11,340 nt of DNA from Candidatus Merdenecus merdavium (GTDB taxonomy: Bacteria > Bacillota > Clostridia > Lachnospirales > Lachnospiraceae): assembly GCA_018715425.1 (NCBI GenBank), contig DVLR01000242.1, positions 1 through 11,340 on the forward strand, given 5' to 3'. This document shows positions 5,829 through 11,340 of this stretch, piece after piece. The number at the start of each line of letters is the position of its first letter. Position 1 is the first letter of the stretch. The notes under the pieces are model-generated. The model did no database searches. It saw nothing but the letters and a program-made list of their open reading frames with translations, and was not told the DNA's origin. Both the position numbers and the translations under genes were made by a program.

Positions 5829-7372
5829 GAGAAAAATATGAATCATTACCAGTTTTAACATTAAAAGAACTGGCAAAAGCAAGAGGACTTAAGAATATAT
5901 CTTCATTGAAAAAAAGTCAGGTAGTGGAACGTATGTTAGAAGCAGATGCTAAAGCAGCTGGTATGGAAGCTGTTTCAACCGAACCACCAGCAAAAGCACC
6001 CCTTGAAAAAGCAAAGTTAGAAAAAGAATCGGGAGTGAAAGAGATACCTAAAAAAGGTAAAGCTGATCATAGGACCAAGAGCCAAAAAGAAACCATTCAA
6101 AAGGAAAATATTCAAAGAGAAACCGCCCAAAGAGAAACCATTCAAAAAGAGAATATTCAAAAAGAAAATATTCAAAAAGAAACCATTCAAAAAGAACATT
6201 CTGTTAAATCAGATGATAAACCACCAATGGAAACATCACAATTAGATAGTGGTCAACAAGCAAATGGTATACTAGAAGTACTTCCTGACGGTTACGGATT
6301 TATTCGTTGCGAAAACTATTTACCTGGCGAAAATGATGTTTACGTATCTCCATCTCAAATTAGAAGGTTCAATTTAAAAACAGGAGATATTATTACTGGT
6401 AACACAAGAATTAAAACTCAACAGGAAAAGTTTAGTGCTTTATTATATTTAAAATCTATTAATGATTTACCACCACAAGAAGCTTGTAAGCGTAAAAACT
6501 TTGAAGATATGACACCAATCTTCCCAAATCAGAGATTAAAGCTAGAAAGGGAGAGCAGCAGCACTTCTATGAGAATCGTAGATATTGTTTCCCCAATAGG
6601 TAAAGGGCAAAGGGGCATGATCGTTTCCCCTCCTAAAGCAGGAAAGACTACTCTTTTAAAAGATATAGCTACATCCATTCTTGCAAACAATCCCGATATG
6701 CATTTAATTATGTTATTAATCGATGAAAGACCTGAGGAAGTAACAGATATAAAGGAGGCCATTGTAGGAGATAATGTAGAAGTTATTTATTCAACTTTTG
6801 ATGAATTACCAGAACACCATAAGCGTGTTTCAGAAATGGTTATGGAGAGAGCAAAAAGATTAGTGGAGCATAGAAAAGATGTAACGATTTTATTAGACAG
6901 TATCACAAGATTAGCCCGTGCATACAATCTAACCGTTCCACCGAGTGGTAGAACGTTATCAGGCGGTTTAGACCCTGCTGCTCTCCATATGCCAAAACGT
7001 TTTTTCGGTGCAGCTAGAAATATGCGAGAAGGTGGAAGTCTAACGATTCTTGCCACTGCGTTAGTAGATACTGGTAGTAAAATGGATGACGTTGTATATG
7101 AAGAATTTAAAGGAACTGGTAATATGGAGCTTGTTTTAGATAGAAAATTATCAGAAAAAAGAGTTTTTCCAGCTATTGATATACCAAAATCAGGGACTAG
7201 AAGAGAAGACTTACTTCTTGTGAAAGAAGAGCAAGAAGCCGTATATATTATGCGAAAAGCTTTAAACGGTATGAAAACAGATGAAGCCGTTGAAAACATA
7301 TTAAATATGTTTGTGCGAACGAAAAATAATATTGAATTTGTAAATCTAGTGCGGAGGCAGAAGTTTATCTAA
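5825..7372 (+). CDS. rho: Transcription termination factor Rho
   Basis: Rho is a hexameric RNA-dependent ATPase/translocase that ends transcription of untranslated RNA. Of 515 aa, residues 1-43 are the Rho_N domain (LKELAKARGLK, 13-23). Residues about 44-145 are a charged, low-complexity insert, including eight IQKE[N/T] pentads (86-125), which makes the protein longer than the roughly 420-aa E. coli Rho. The cold-shock RNA-binding domain follows (GYGFIR, 156-161; DVYVSPSQIRRF, 171-182). The ATPase core has Walker A SPPKAGKTT (268-276), catalytic Glu301 in LLIDERPEE, Walker B Asp358 in ILLDSITR, Q-loop LSGGLDPAALHMPK (378-391), R-loop EEFKGTGN (426-433) and the arginine-finger region SGTRRED (456-462). 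The ATG at 5825 fits the family N-terminus (MREKYESL) but has no SD at normal spacing. No rpmE follows within the window. Confidence 0.98.
   Translation: MREKYESLPVLTLKELAKARGLKNISSLKKSQVVERMLEADAKAAGMEAVSTEPPAKAPLEKAKLEKESGVKEIPKKGKADHRTKSQKETIQKENIQRETAQRETIQKENIQKENIQKETIQKEHSVKSDDKPPMETSQLDSGQQANGILEVLPDGYGFIRCENYLPGENDVYVSPSQIRRFNLKTGDIITGNTRIKTQQEKFSALLYLKSINDLPPQEACKRKNFEDMTPIFPNQRLKLERESSSTSMRIVDIVSPIGKGQRGMIVSPPKAGKTTLLKDIATSILANNPDMHLIMLLIDERPEEVTDIKEAIVGDNVEVIYSTFDELPEHHKRVSEMVMERAKRLVEHRKDVTILLDSITRLARAYNLTVPPSGRTLSGGLDPAALHMPKRFFGAARNMREGGSLTILATALVDTGSKMDDVVYEEFKGTGNMELVLDRKLSEKRVFPAIDIPKSGTRREDLLLVKEEQEAVYIMRKALNGMKTDEAVENILNMFVRTKNNIEFVNLVRRQKFI
6080..6199 (+). repeat. 15-bp tandem repeat encoding pentapeptides in Rho
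   Basis: Eight in-frame 15-bp units encode pentads of the form [I/A/S]-Q-[K/R]-E-[T/N/H] at Rho residues 86-125. Several units differ by only one to three bases (ATTCAAAAAGAAACC and ATTCAAAAAGAAAAT types). Unit number could change by slippage without breaking the frame. The peptide is charged, probably helical or disordered, and may add RNA binding. Confidence 0.9.
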
Positions 7373-7441
7373 GCTTATAGATCACATATCCCATAGGATG
7401 CTTGTAAGAGGATATAAGCAAGATGACTTCATGTAGATGGG

Positions 7442-7484
7442 GCTGTCGCTTGAGCAACGAAGCAATGATAAAGTGGCAGCTTTT
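7442..7484 (+). terminator. Candidate intrinsic terminator after rho
   Basis: Ten pairs (7442-7451 with 7471-7480; GCTGTCGCTT / AAGTGGCAGC, two G-U) with a 19-nt loop, followed by TTTT (7481-7484). The loop is long and the T-run short, so this may instead be a pause or attenuation structure about 70 nt after the rho stop. Confidence 0.35.
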
Positions 7485-7544
7485 ATGGGAAGTGATTCAG
7501 ATAGGAAAAAATAAATGAGTGTGAATAAGAAGAATATAAAATGA

Positions 7545-7604
7545 AGGTTCAGGAGGAAATAATTTCAAGAAAGGATTGAGAATTGTTTCTACCTGAATTT
7601 ATTT
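7545..7604 (+). terminator. Long imperfect hairpin with U-rich tail between rho and greA
   Basis: Left arm 7548-7567 pairs with right arm 7577-7597: TTCAGG/CCTGAA, an A-A mismatch, ten pairs (two G-U), a bulged G, then three pairs around a 9-nt loop. TTTATTT follows (7598-7604). It fits an intrinsic terminator or an attenuator about 57 nt before greA. The left arm hides a perfect AGGAGG (7551-7556) that has no start codon after it. Confidence 0.45.
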
Positions 7605-7661
7605 GCGTGAAAGTATAAAATGAATCAATCAAGCTTTATGATCATAAAAGGAAAAGGGTGA

Positions 7662-8174
7662 ATGAAGAATATGGCAGAAAGATTAACGCAGAAGGATTTA
7701 GAAAAAATTCAAGAAGAAATAGAATATAGGAAACTGGTTATTAGAAAACAAGCTCTAGAAGCGGTAAAAGAAGCTAGAGCACATGGAGATCTTAGCGAAA
7801 ATTTTGAATACCATGCAGCCAAGAAAGATAAAAATCAGAATGAAAGTAGGATTCGTTATCTAGAAAGGCTAGTTAAAAATGCATATATTGTACAAGATCA
7901 TTCCAGCCATGATGAAATAGGTCTCAATAACACAGTAGAAGTTTACTTTGAAGAAGATGATATATACGAAACTTATAAGCTCGTAACTTCTATTAGAGGA
8001 AACTCTTTAAAAGGAATGATCAGCATCGAATCTCCTATGGGAAAAGCCATATTAAATAAAAAAGTGGGAGAAAGGGTTTTCATTAAAACTTCCCCAGACG
8101 ATGGATATTATATAAAGATTATGAAGATTCATAAAACCATAGATGAAGATGGGGATCAGATTCGATCTTTTTAA
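7662..8174 (+). CDS. greA: GreA/GreB family transcription elongation factor
   Basis: Gre factors enter the RNA polymerase secondary channel and stimulate cleavage of the transcript in backtracked complexes. The 170-aa protein has an N-terminal coiled coil (about 8-78) whose tip carries the conserved ARAHGDLSENFEYHAAK (38-54), including the acidic residues Asp43 and Glu46 that hold the catalytic Mg2+ in GreA. The C-terminal FKBP-like domain has ISIESPMGKAILNKKVGE (120-137). It is about 12 residues longer than E. coli GreA, mostly in the C-terminal half and tail. The start at 7662 has AAAAGG (7646-7651) and AAAAGGG (7652-7658) upstream; the ATG at 7671 is an alternative. It lies 289 bp after rho and 77 bp before the kinase. 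Whether it is the main GreA or a paralogue cannot be told. Confidence 0.93.
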   Translation: MKNMAERLTQKDLEKIQEEIEYRKLVIRKQALEAVKEARAHGDLSENFEYHAAKKDKNQNESRIRYLERLVKNAYIVQDHSSHDEIGLNNTVEVYFEEDDIYETYKLVTSIRGNSLKGMISIESPMGKAILNKKVGERVFIKTSPDDGYYIKIMKIHKTIDEDGDQIRSF

Positions 8175-8251
8175 TCATATTTCATTTTTGACCATTTAAC
8201 CAGTGATAAAGTAAAGAATAGATGAAATAACAGGAGAAAAGAGGAGCTTTT

Positions 8252-9082
8252 ATGAAAAAAAGTATGTTACTAGTCAATGATATGCCTGGTGTTGGTAAGG
8301 TGGCGCTGGCTGCGATGGTTCCAGTATTAAATTATCTGGGAATGAAAACTTACAGTTTACCTACGGCTCTTATTTCTAATACTTTTAATTATGGAAACTT
8401 TGAAATATTAAATACAACGAAATATATGAAACATACCTTAGAGGTATATGAAGCTTTAGGGTTTACCTATGATTGTATTTGTACAGGTTATATGTTTTCT
8501 AAAGAGCAGATGGATTTGATTTATGATCTTTGCAGGGAAAAGCAACAGAAAGGAACCTTCATTATGGTAGATCCTATTATGGCAGATGGAGGTAAATTAT
8601 ATAATGGTATATCAAAGGAATATGTAGAACAGATGAAGAAATTATGTACAATAGCAGATCTTCTTGTTCCTAATGTAACAGAAGCCTCATTCTTAACGGA
8701 TTTATATTTAGGCAACCAGGAACTTACAAATGATCAAGTGAAAGAACTTATGATGAAATTATATGAAATGAGTTCATCTTCTGTGGTCATTACCAGTGTA
8801 TGCACCGAAGGAGAAACTGCAGTTTGGGGATATGATAAACATCATAAAGAGTTTTTTACAGTTCCTTATACTTTAATACATGGGCGTTTTCCAGGTACGG
8901 GAGATCTGTTTTCAAGTATTTTAATTGGTCGACTATTAACAGGTTGTTCCCTAAAAGAAAGCGTTAAGAATGCCGTAACCAGGGTGGAGATTTTAATCAA
9001 TAGATATCAAAATTCTATGAATGAATATAATGGGATTCCCATAGAGCAGTGCTTAGATATATTAGATGATATACCTAGTTAA
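8252..9082 (+). CDS. Pyridoxal/pyridoxamine kinase (PdxK/PdxY-like, ribokinase fold)
   Basis: It probably phosphorylates pyridoxal, pyridoxamine or pyridoxine with ATP in vitamin B6 salvage. The 276-aa protein has the family N-terminal block NDMPGVGKVAL (9-19), a substrate-side region with TALISNT (38-44), the VDPIMADGGKLY stretch (106-117), LLVPNVTEASF (137-147) with Asn141 and Glu144 near metal-ATP, and the PfkB signature GRFPGTGDLFSS (211-222) with catalytic base Asp218. Length is usual. The start has GAGGAG (8241-8246, 5-nt spacer). A TTGACC at 8188-8193 could be a -35, but I see no good -10, so readthrough from greA is as likely. The hydroxymethylpyrimidine kinase ThiD is the main alternative in the fold, but the PNVTEASF and DPIMADGGKLY blocks favour the B6 group. 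Confidence 0.86.
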   Translation: MKKSMLLVNDMPGVGKVALAAMVPVLNYLGMKTYSLPTALISNTFNYGNFEILNTTKYMKHTLEVYEALGFTYDCICTGYMFSKEQMDLIYDLCREKQQKGTFIMVDPIMADGGKLYNGISKEYVEQMKKLCTIADLLVPNVTEASFLTDLYLGNQELTNDQVKELMMKLYEMSSSSVVITSVCTEGETAVWGYDKHHKEFFTVPYTLIHGRFPGTGDLFSSILIGRLLTGCSLKESVKNAVTRVEILINRYQNSMNEYNGIPIEQCLDILDDIPS

Positions 9083-9163
9083 TACTTGGATATCTTCAGG
9101 TCTTTTTTCCATTTAATTGATGTTTTCTTACTAATGGATTGAAAGGATTCATGAAAGTAAATT

Positions 9164-9199
9164 GTAAGAAGTAGGTAAAGTCATTTACCTACCTCTTAC
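9164..9199. terminator. Strong dyad between convergent pdxK-like gene and hppA
   Basis: GTAAGA (9164-9169) and GTAGGTAAA (9171-9179) pair with TTTACCTAC (9184-9192) and TCTTAC (9194-9199): 15 pairs, one mismatch and a GTCA tetraloop. CATGAA (9150-9155) and TTCATG (9200-9205) can extend it. It lies midway between two convergent genes, as a bidirectional terminator would, but has no clear T-run on the plus side and only AATTTACTTT on the minus side. A T6 run for the kinase transcript occurs earlier, at 9102-9107. The rest of 9083-9246 shows nothing else I can name. Confidence 0.5.
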
Positions 9200-9246
9200 T
9201 TCATGATGGAGAGGATAATTTAGGATACTTCATGAAAGGAAAGATC

Positions 9247-11238
9247 CTACAGTAGTCCACCGATTGCCATGAATAATGGTGCAAAAACCAACGAAATAAT
9301 GGTCATTAATTTTATTAGAATATTGATAGAAGGTCCAGAGGTATCCTTAAAAGGGTCTCCTACGGTATCTCCAACAACGGCGGCTTTATGTCTTTCGCTA
9401 CCCTTGCCATCTTCATCAAGAGTTTCGATATACTTTTTAGCGTTGTCCCAAGCACCACCAGAATTACTTAAAAAGATAGCTAAAAGAACACCAGTGATTA
9501 AAGAGCCAGCTAATAGTCCACCGAGAGCTTTTGGCCCTAATACAACGCCCGTTATAATAGGTGCAAGCACTGCAATGATACCAGGACGAATCATTTCTCG
9601 TAGGGCTGCTTTAGTCGAAATATCAATACATGAGTTATAATCTGGTTTCCCAGTACCCTCCATAATTCCAGGAATGGTTTTAAATTGACGTCGAACTTCT
9701 TCAATCATAGAATAAGCCGCTTTTGAAACGGAGTCCATAGTCCAAGCAGAAAAAAGAAATGGCAACATACCACCAAGGAATAATCCAATAATAACTTTTG
9801 GATCTAAAATATCAATATTTGTTATATTGACTGCAGCAGCATAAGATACAAACAAAGATAAGGCAGTTAAAGCAGCAGAGCCAATAGCAAAACCTTTCCC
9901 CATTGCAGCGGTAGTATTACCAACAGAGTCTAATTTATCTGTTATTTCTCTAACGGAGCTATCTAAACCAGTCATTTCAGCGATTCCACCAGCATTATCG
10001 GCAATTGGACCATAAGCGTCTACAGCAATGGTAATACCTGTAGTAGAAAGCATTCCAACAGCTGCTAAAGCGATGCCGTATACTCCATGTTCGTTTCCAT
10101 AAACAAAATAAGAAATAAAAATACCAATACCGATGATAATAATTGGAATACAGGTAGATTCCATACCAACAGAAATACCACTAATGATCGTTGTTGCAGG
10201 ACCAGTTTTGGCTTGGTTTGCTATTTTCTTAACAAAACTATATTGATCAGAGGTATAGATTTCTGTGATAAATCCAATGATCACACCTACAATTAGGCCA
10301 GTGATGACAGCAATAGCGGCTTTAAAATCGCCAAATATGATCTTACTTAGAAATAATGCACCAACAATGGTAATTCCGCTAGATACATAAGAACCCATTT
10401 TCAAAGCAGTATGGGGGTCTCCCTTTTCATCACCACGAACAAAGAAGCAGGCAATGATAGATGCAAGAATACCAACTGCGGAGAGGATCAAAGGAAATAA
10501 AATACCGCTACCATTTTCCTGAAAGTGAATCACACCTAGGGTGACGGCAGAGACTATGGCGCCTACATAAGATTCAAATAAATCAGCTCCCATACCAGCT
10601 ACATCTCCCACATTATCGCCTACATTGTCGGCAATCACAGCTGGGTTTCTAGGATCATCTTCTGGAATTCCAGATTCTACTTTTCCGACTAAGTCTGCAC
10701 CTACATCAGCAGCTTTTGTATAGATGCCTCCGCCTACACGAGCAAACAATGCGATGGATGAAGCTCCGAGACTAAATCCTGAAAGAATATCTACACGACC
10801 TGTTAAAAAATAGAGTGTGGAAGCACCAAGTAGGCCAAATCCAACAACGCACATTCCCATGACAGCACCGCCACGAAAGGCAATGAGAAGAGCAGCTTTC
10901 ATCCCACTTACTTTAGCTGCATTAGCGGTTCTTACATTGGCTTTTGTAGCAACATTCATACCGATATAGCCTGCTAGCACCGAAAATAAAGCACCAACTA
11001 AAAAGCTAACAGCGGTAAGCCAACTCTTTAGGCCAATACCAATAACTAGGAATAGAACAGCGACAAAGATAACCAGAACCCTATACTCAGCAAATAAAAA
11101 TGCTTTGGCGCCCTCATGGATTGCATGGGCGATTTCTTTCATTTTCTCAGTCCCTGAGTCTGCTTTTAAAATACTTTTAGATAAATAAAAAGCAAAGAGC
11201 AGCGCTACACACCCTGTAATAATAGATAGATAGAGCAT
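9247..11238 (-). CDS. hppA: K+-dependent membrane-bound ion-translocating pyrophosphatase
   Basis: This integral membrane enzyme hydrolyses pyrophosphate and pumps H+ or Na+ out of the cytoplasm. The 663-aa protein has about 16 hydrophobic segments from residue 2 to the C-terminus. Catalytic motifs are complete: DX7KXE (Asp178, Lys186, Glu188), DX3DX3D (Asp204, Asp208, Asp212), DAYGPIADNAGGIAEM (407-422), and GDTVGDPFKDTSGPS (623-637). In GNTTAAMGKG (440-449), Ala444 and Gly447 occupy the positions that are Lys and Thr in K+-independent enzymes, so K+ is probably needed. GADLFESY (217-224) places Glu222 where Na+-pumping types have it, which favours Na+ but does not prove it. The start at 11238 has AAGGGGG (11246-11252, 7-nt spacer). 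The gene stands alone, convergent with the kinase, with a strong promoter just upstream. Confidence 0.96.
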   Translation of the reverse strand: MLYLSIITGCVALLFAFYLSKSILKADSGTEKMKEIAHAIHEGAKAFLFAEYRVLVIFVAVLFLVIGIGLKSWLTAVSFLVGALFSVLAGYIGMNVATKANVRTANAAKVSGMKAALLIAFRGGAVMGMCVVGFGLLGASTLYFLTGRVDILSGFSLGASSIALFARVGGGIYTKAADVGADLVGKVESGIPEDDPRNPAVIADNVGDNVGDVAGMGADLFESYVGAIVSAVTLGVIHFQENGSGILFPLILSAVGILASIIACFFVRGDEKGDPHTALKMGSYVSSGITIVGALFLSKIIFGDFKAAIAVITGLIVGVIIGFITEIYTSDQYSFVKKIANQAKTGPATTIISGISVGMESTCIPIIIIGIGIFISYFVYGNEHGVYGIALAAVGMLSTTGITIAVDAYGPIADNAGGIAEMTGLDSSVREITDKLDSVGNTTAAMGKGFAIGSAALTALSLFVSYAAAVNITNIDILDPKVIIGLFLGGMLPFLFSAWTMDSVSKAAYSMIEEVRRQFKTIPGIMEGTGKPDYNSCIDISTKAALREMIRPGIIAVLAPIITGVVLGPKALGGLLAGSLITGVLLAIFLSNSGGAWDNAKKYIETLDEDGKGSERHKAAVVGDTVGDPFKDTSGPSINILIKLMTIISLVFAPLFMAIGGLL

Positions 11239-11270
11239 ATCATTTCCCCCTTAAAATAATAGATATAGAT

Positions 11271-11299
11271 ATTATAACAACTATTTCTTGGTATAACAA
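11271..11299 (-). promoter_or_regulatory. Promoter of hppA
   Basis: On the minus strand, a perfect TATAAT (11271-11276) is preceded by TG one base upstream (extended -10), and TTGTTA (11294-11299) lies at a 17-nt spacing. Predicted start near 11264, leader about 26 nt. Confidence 0.7.
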
Positions 11300-11303
11300 G
11301 AAA
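11284..11303. promoter_or_regulatory. Operator-like dyad between divergent promoters
   Basis: Perfect 7-bp arms TTTCTTG (11284-11290) and CAAGAAA (11297-11303) around GTATAA. The dyad covers the -35 box of hppA and that of a candidate plus-strand promoter, with its centre exactly between them, so one bound dimer could control both. Confidence 0.45.
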
Positions 11304-11315
11304 GAAATGTATAAT
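11288..11315 (+). promoter_or_regulatory. Candidate divergent promoter reading off the right edge
   Basis: TTGGTA (11288-11293), a 16-nt spacer and a perfect TATAAT (11310-11315). It would transcribe from about 11322 into a gene outside the window. The -35 is only 4/6, so it needs the neighbouring gene to be confirmed. Confidence 0.4.
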
Positions 11316-11340
11316 ATAAACATAGAATTATCATTTAAAT

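Noticed and set aside
6017..6199. Minus-strand FFLN-rich hydrophobic frame opposite the Rho repeats
   Set aside because: Its repetitive composition is the reverse reading of the IQKE array and carries no start signal.
6787..7299. 170-codon minus-strand frame opposite rho
   Set aside because: Antisense to the highly conserved Rho ATPase core; its composition mirrors Rho codons and there is no start signal.
7635..7648. 14-bp palindrome TTTATGATCATAAA just before the greA SD
   Set aside because: Palindromes of this length are expected a few times by chance in 11 kb of this composition, and nothing else supports an operator.
9269..9640. 123-codon plus-strand frame opposite the end of hppA
   Set aside because: Antisense to conserved pyrophosphatase sequence, with no family similarity that I recognise.

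Overview
This window looks like chromosomal housekeeping sequence from a low-GC, anaerobic, Gram-positive bacterium of the class Clostridia. Lachnospirales or a near relative is my best guess. The grounds are strong A/T bias, purine-rich Shine-Dalgarno (SD) sites, a DUF4364 protein, a RACo-type ferredoxin/ASKHA activase, a Rho with a long N-terminal insert, and a K+-dependent membrane pyrophosphatase. I see no phage, transposase, CRISPR, tRNA or rRNA.

Layout. (1) 1-3788, plus strand: a corrinoid-activation ferredoxin/ASKHA protein whose frame is open to the left edge, then a membrane-anchored polysaccharide deacetylase with a TTG start, then the AAA+ ATPase RarA/MgsA. The gaps are 41 and 68 bp, so co-transcription is possible. 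(2) 3865-5318, minus strand: a two-gene operon of a TIGR01212-type radical SAM protein followed by a DUF4364 winged-helix protein, ending in an intrinsic terminator that overlaps the last codons. (3) 5319-5824: a 506 bp non-coding divergent region with nested inverted repeats, candidate promoters both ways, and a possible 7-codon leader ORF running into the rho start. (4) 5825-9082, plus strand: rho with in-frame pentapeptide repeats, a GreA-family factor and a pyridoxal/pyridoxamine kinase. rho and greA are separated by 289 bp with two hairpins; the rpmE that often follows rho is absent. (5) 9247-11238, minus strand: hppA, convergent with the kinase. Its promoter at the right edge shares a palindrome with a candidate divergent promoter for a gene outside the window.

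Themes are transcription control (Rho, GreA), replication-fork rescue (RarA), cofactor chemistry (corrinoid activation, vitamin B6 salvage, radical SAM) and energy coupling (pyrophosphatase). No cassette in the window looks like a new defence or biosynthetic system. The least explained material is non-coding: the rho leader and start region, the rho-greA hairpins and the hppA operator-like dyad. In the coding part, the open question is a possible N-terminal fusion on the first gene.
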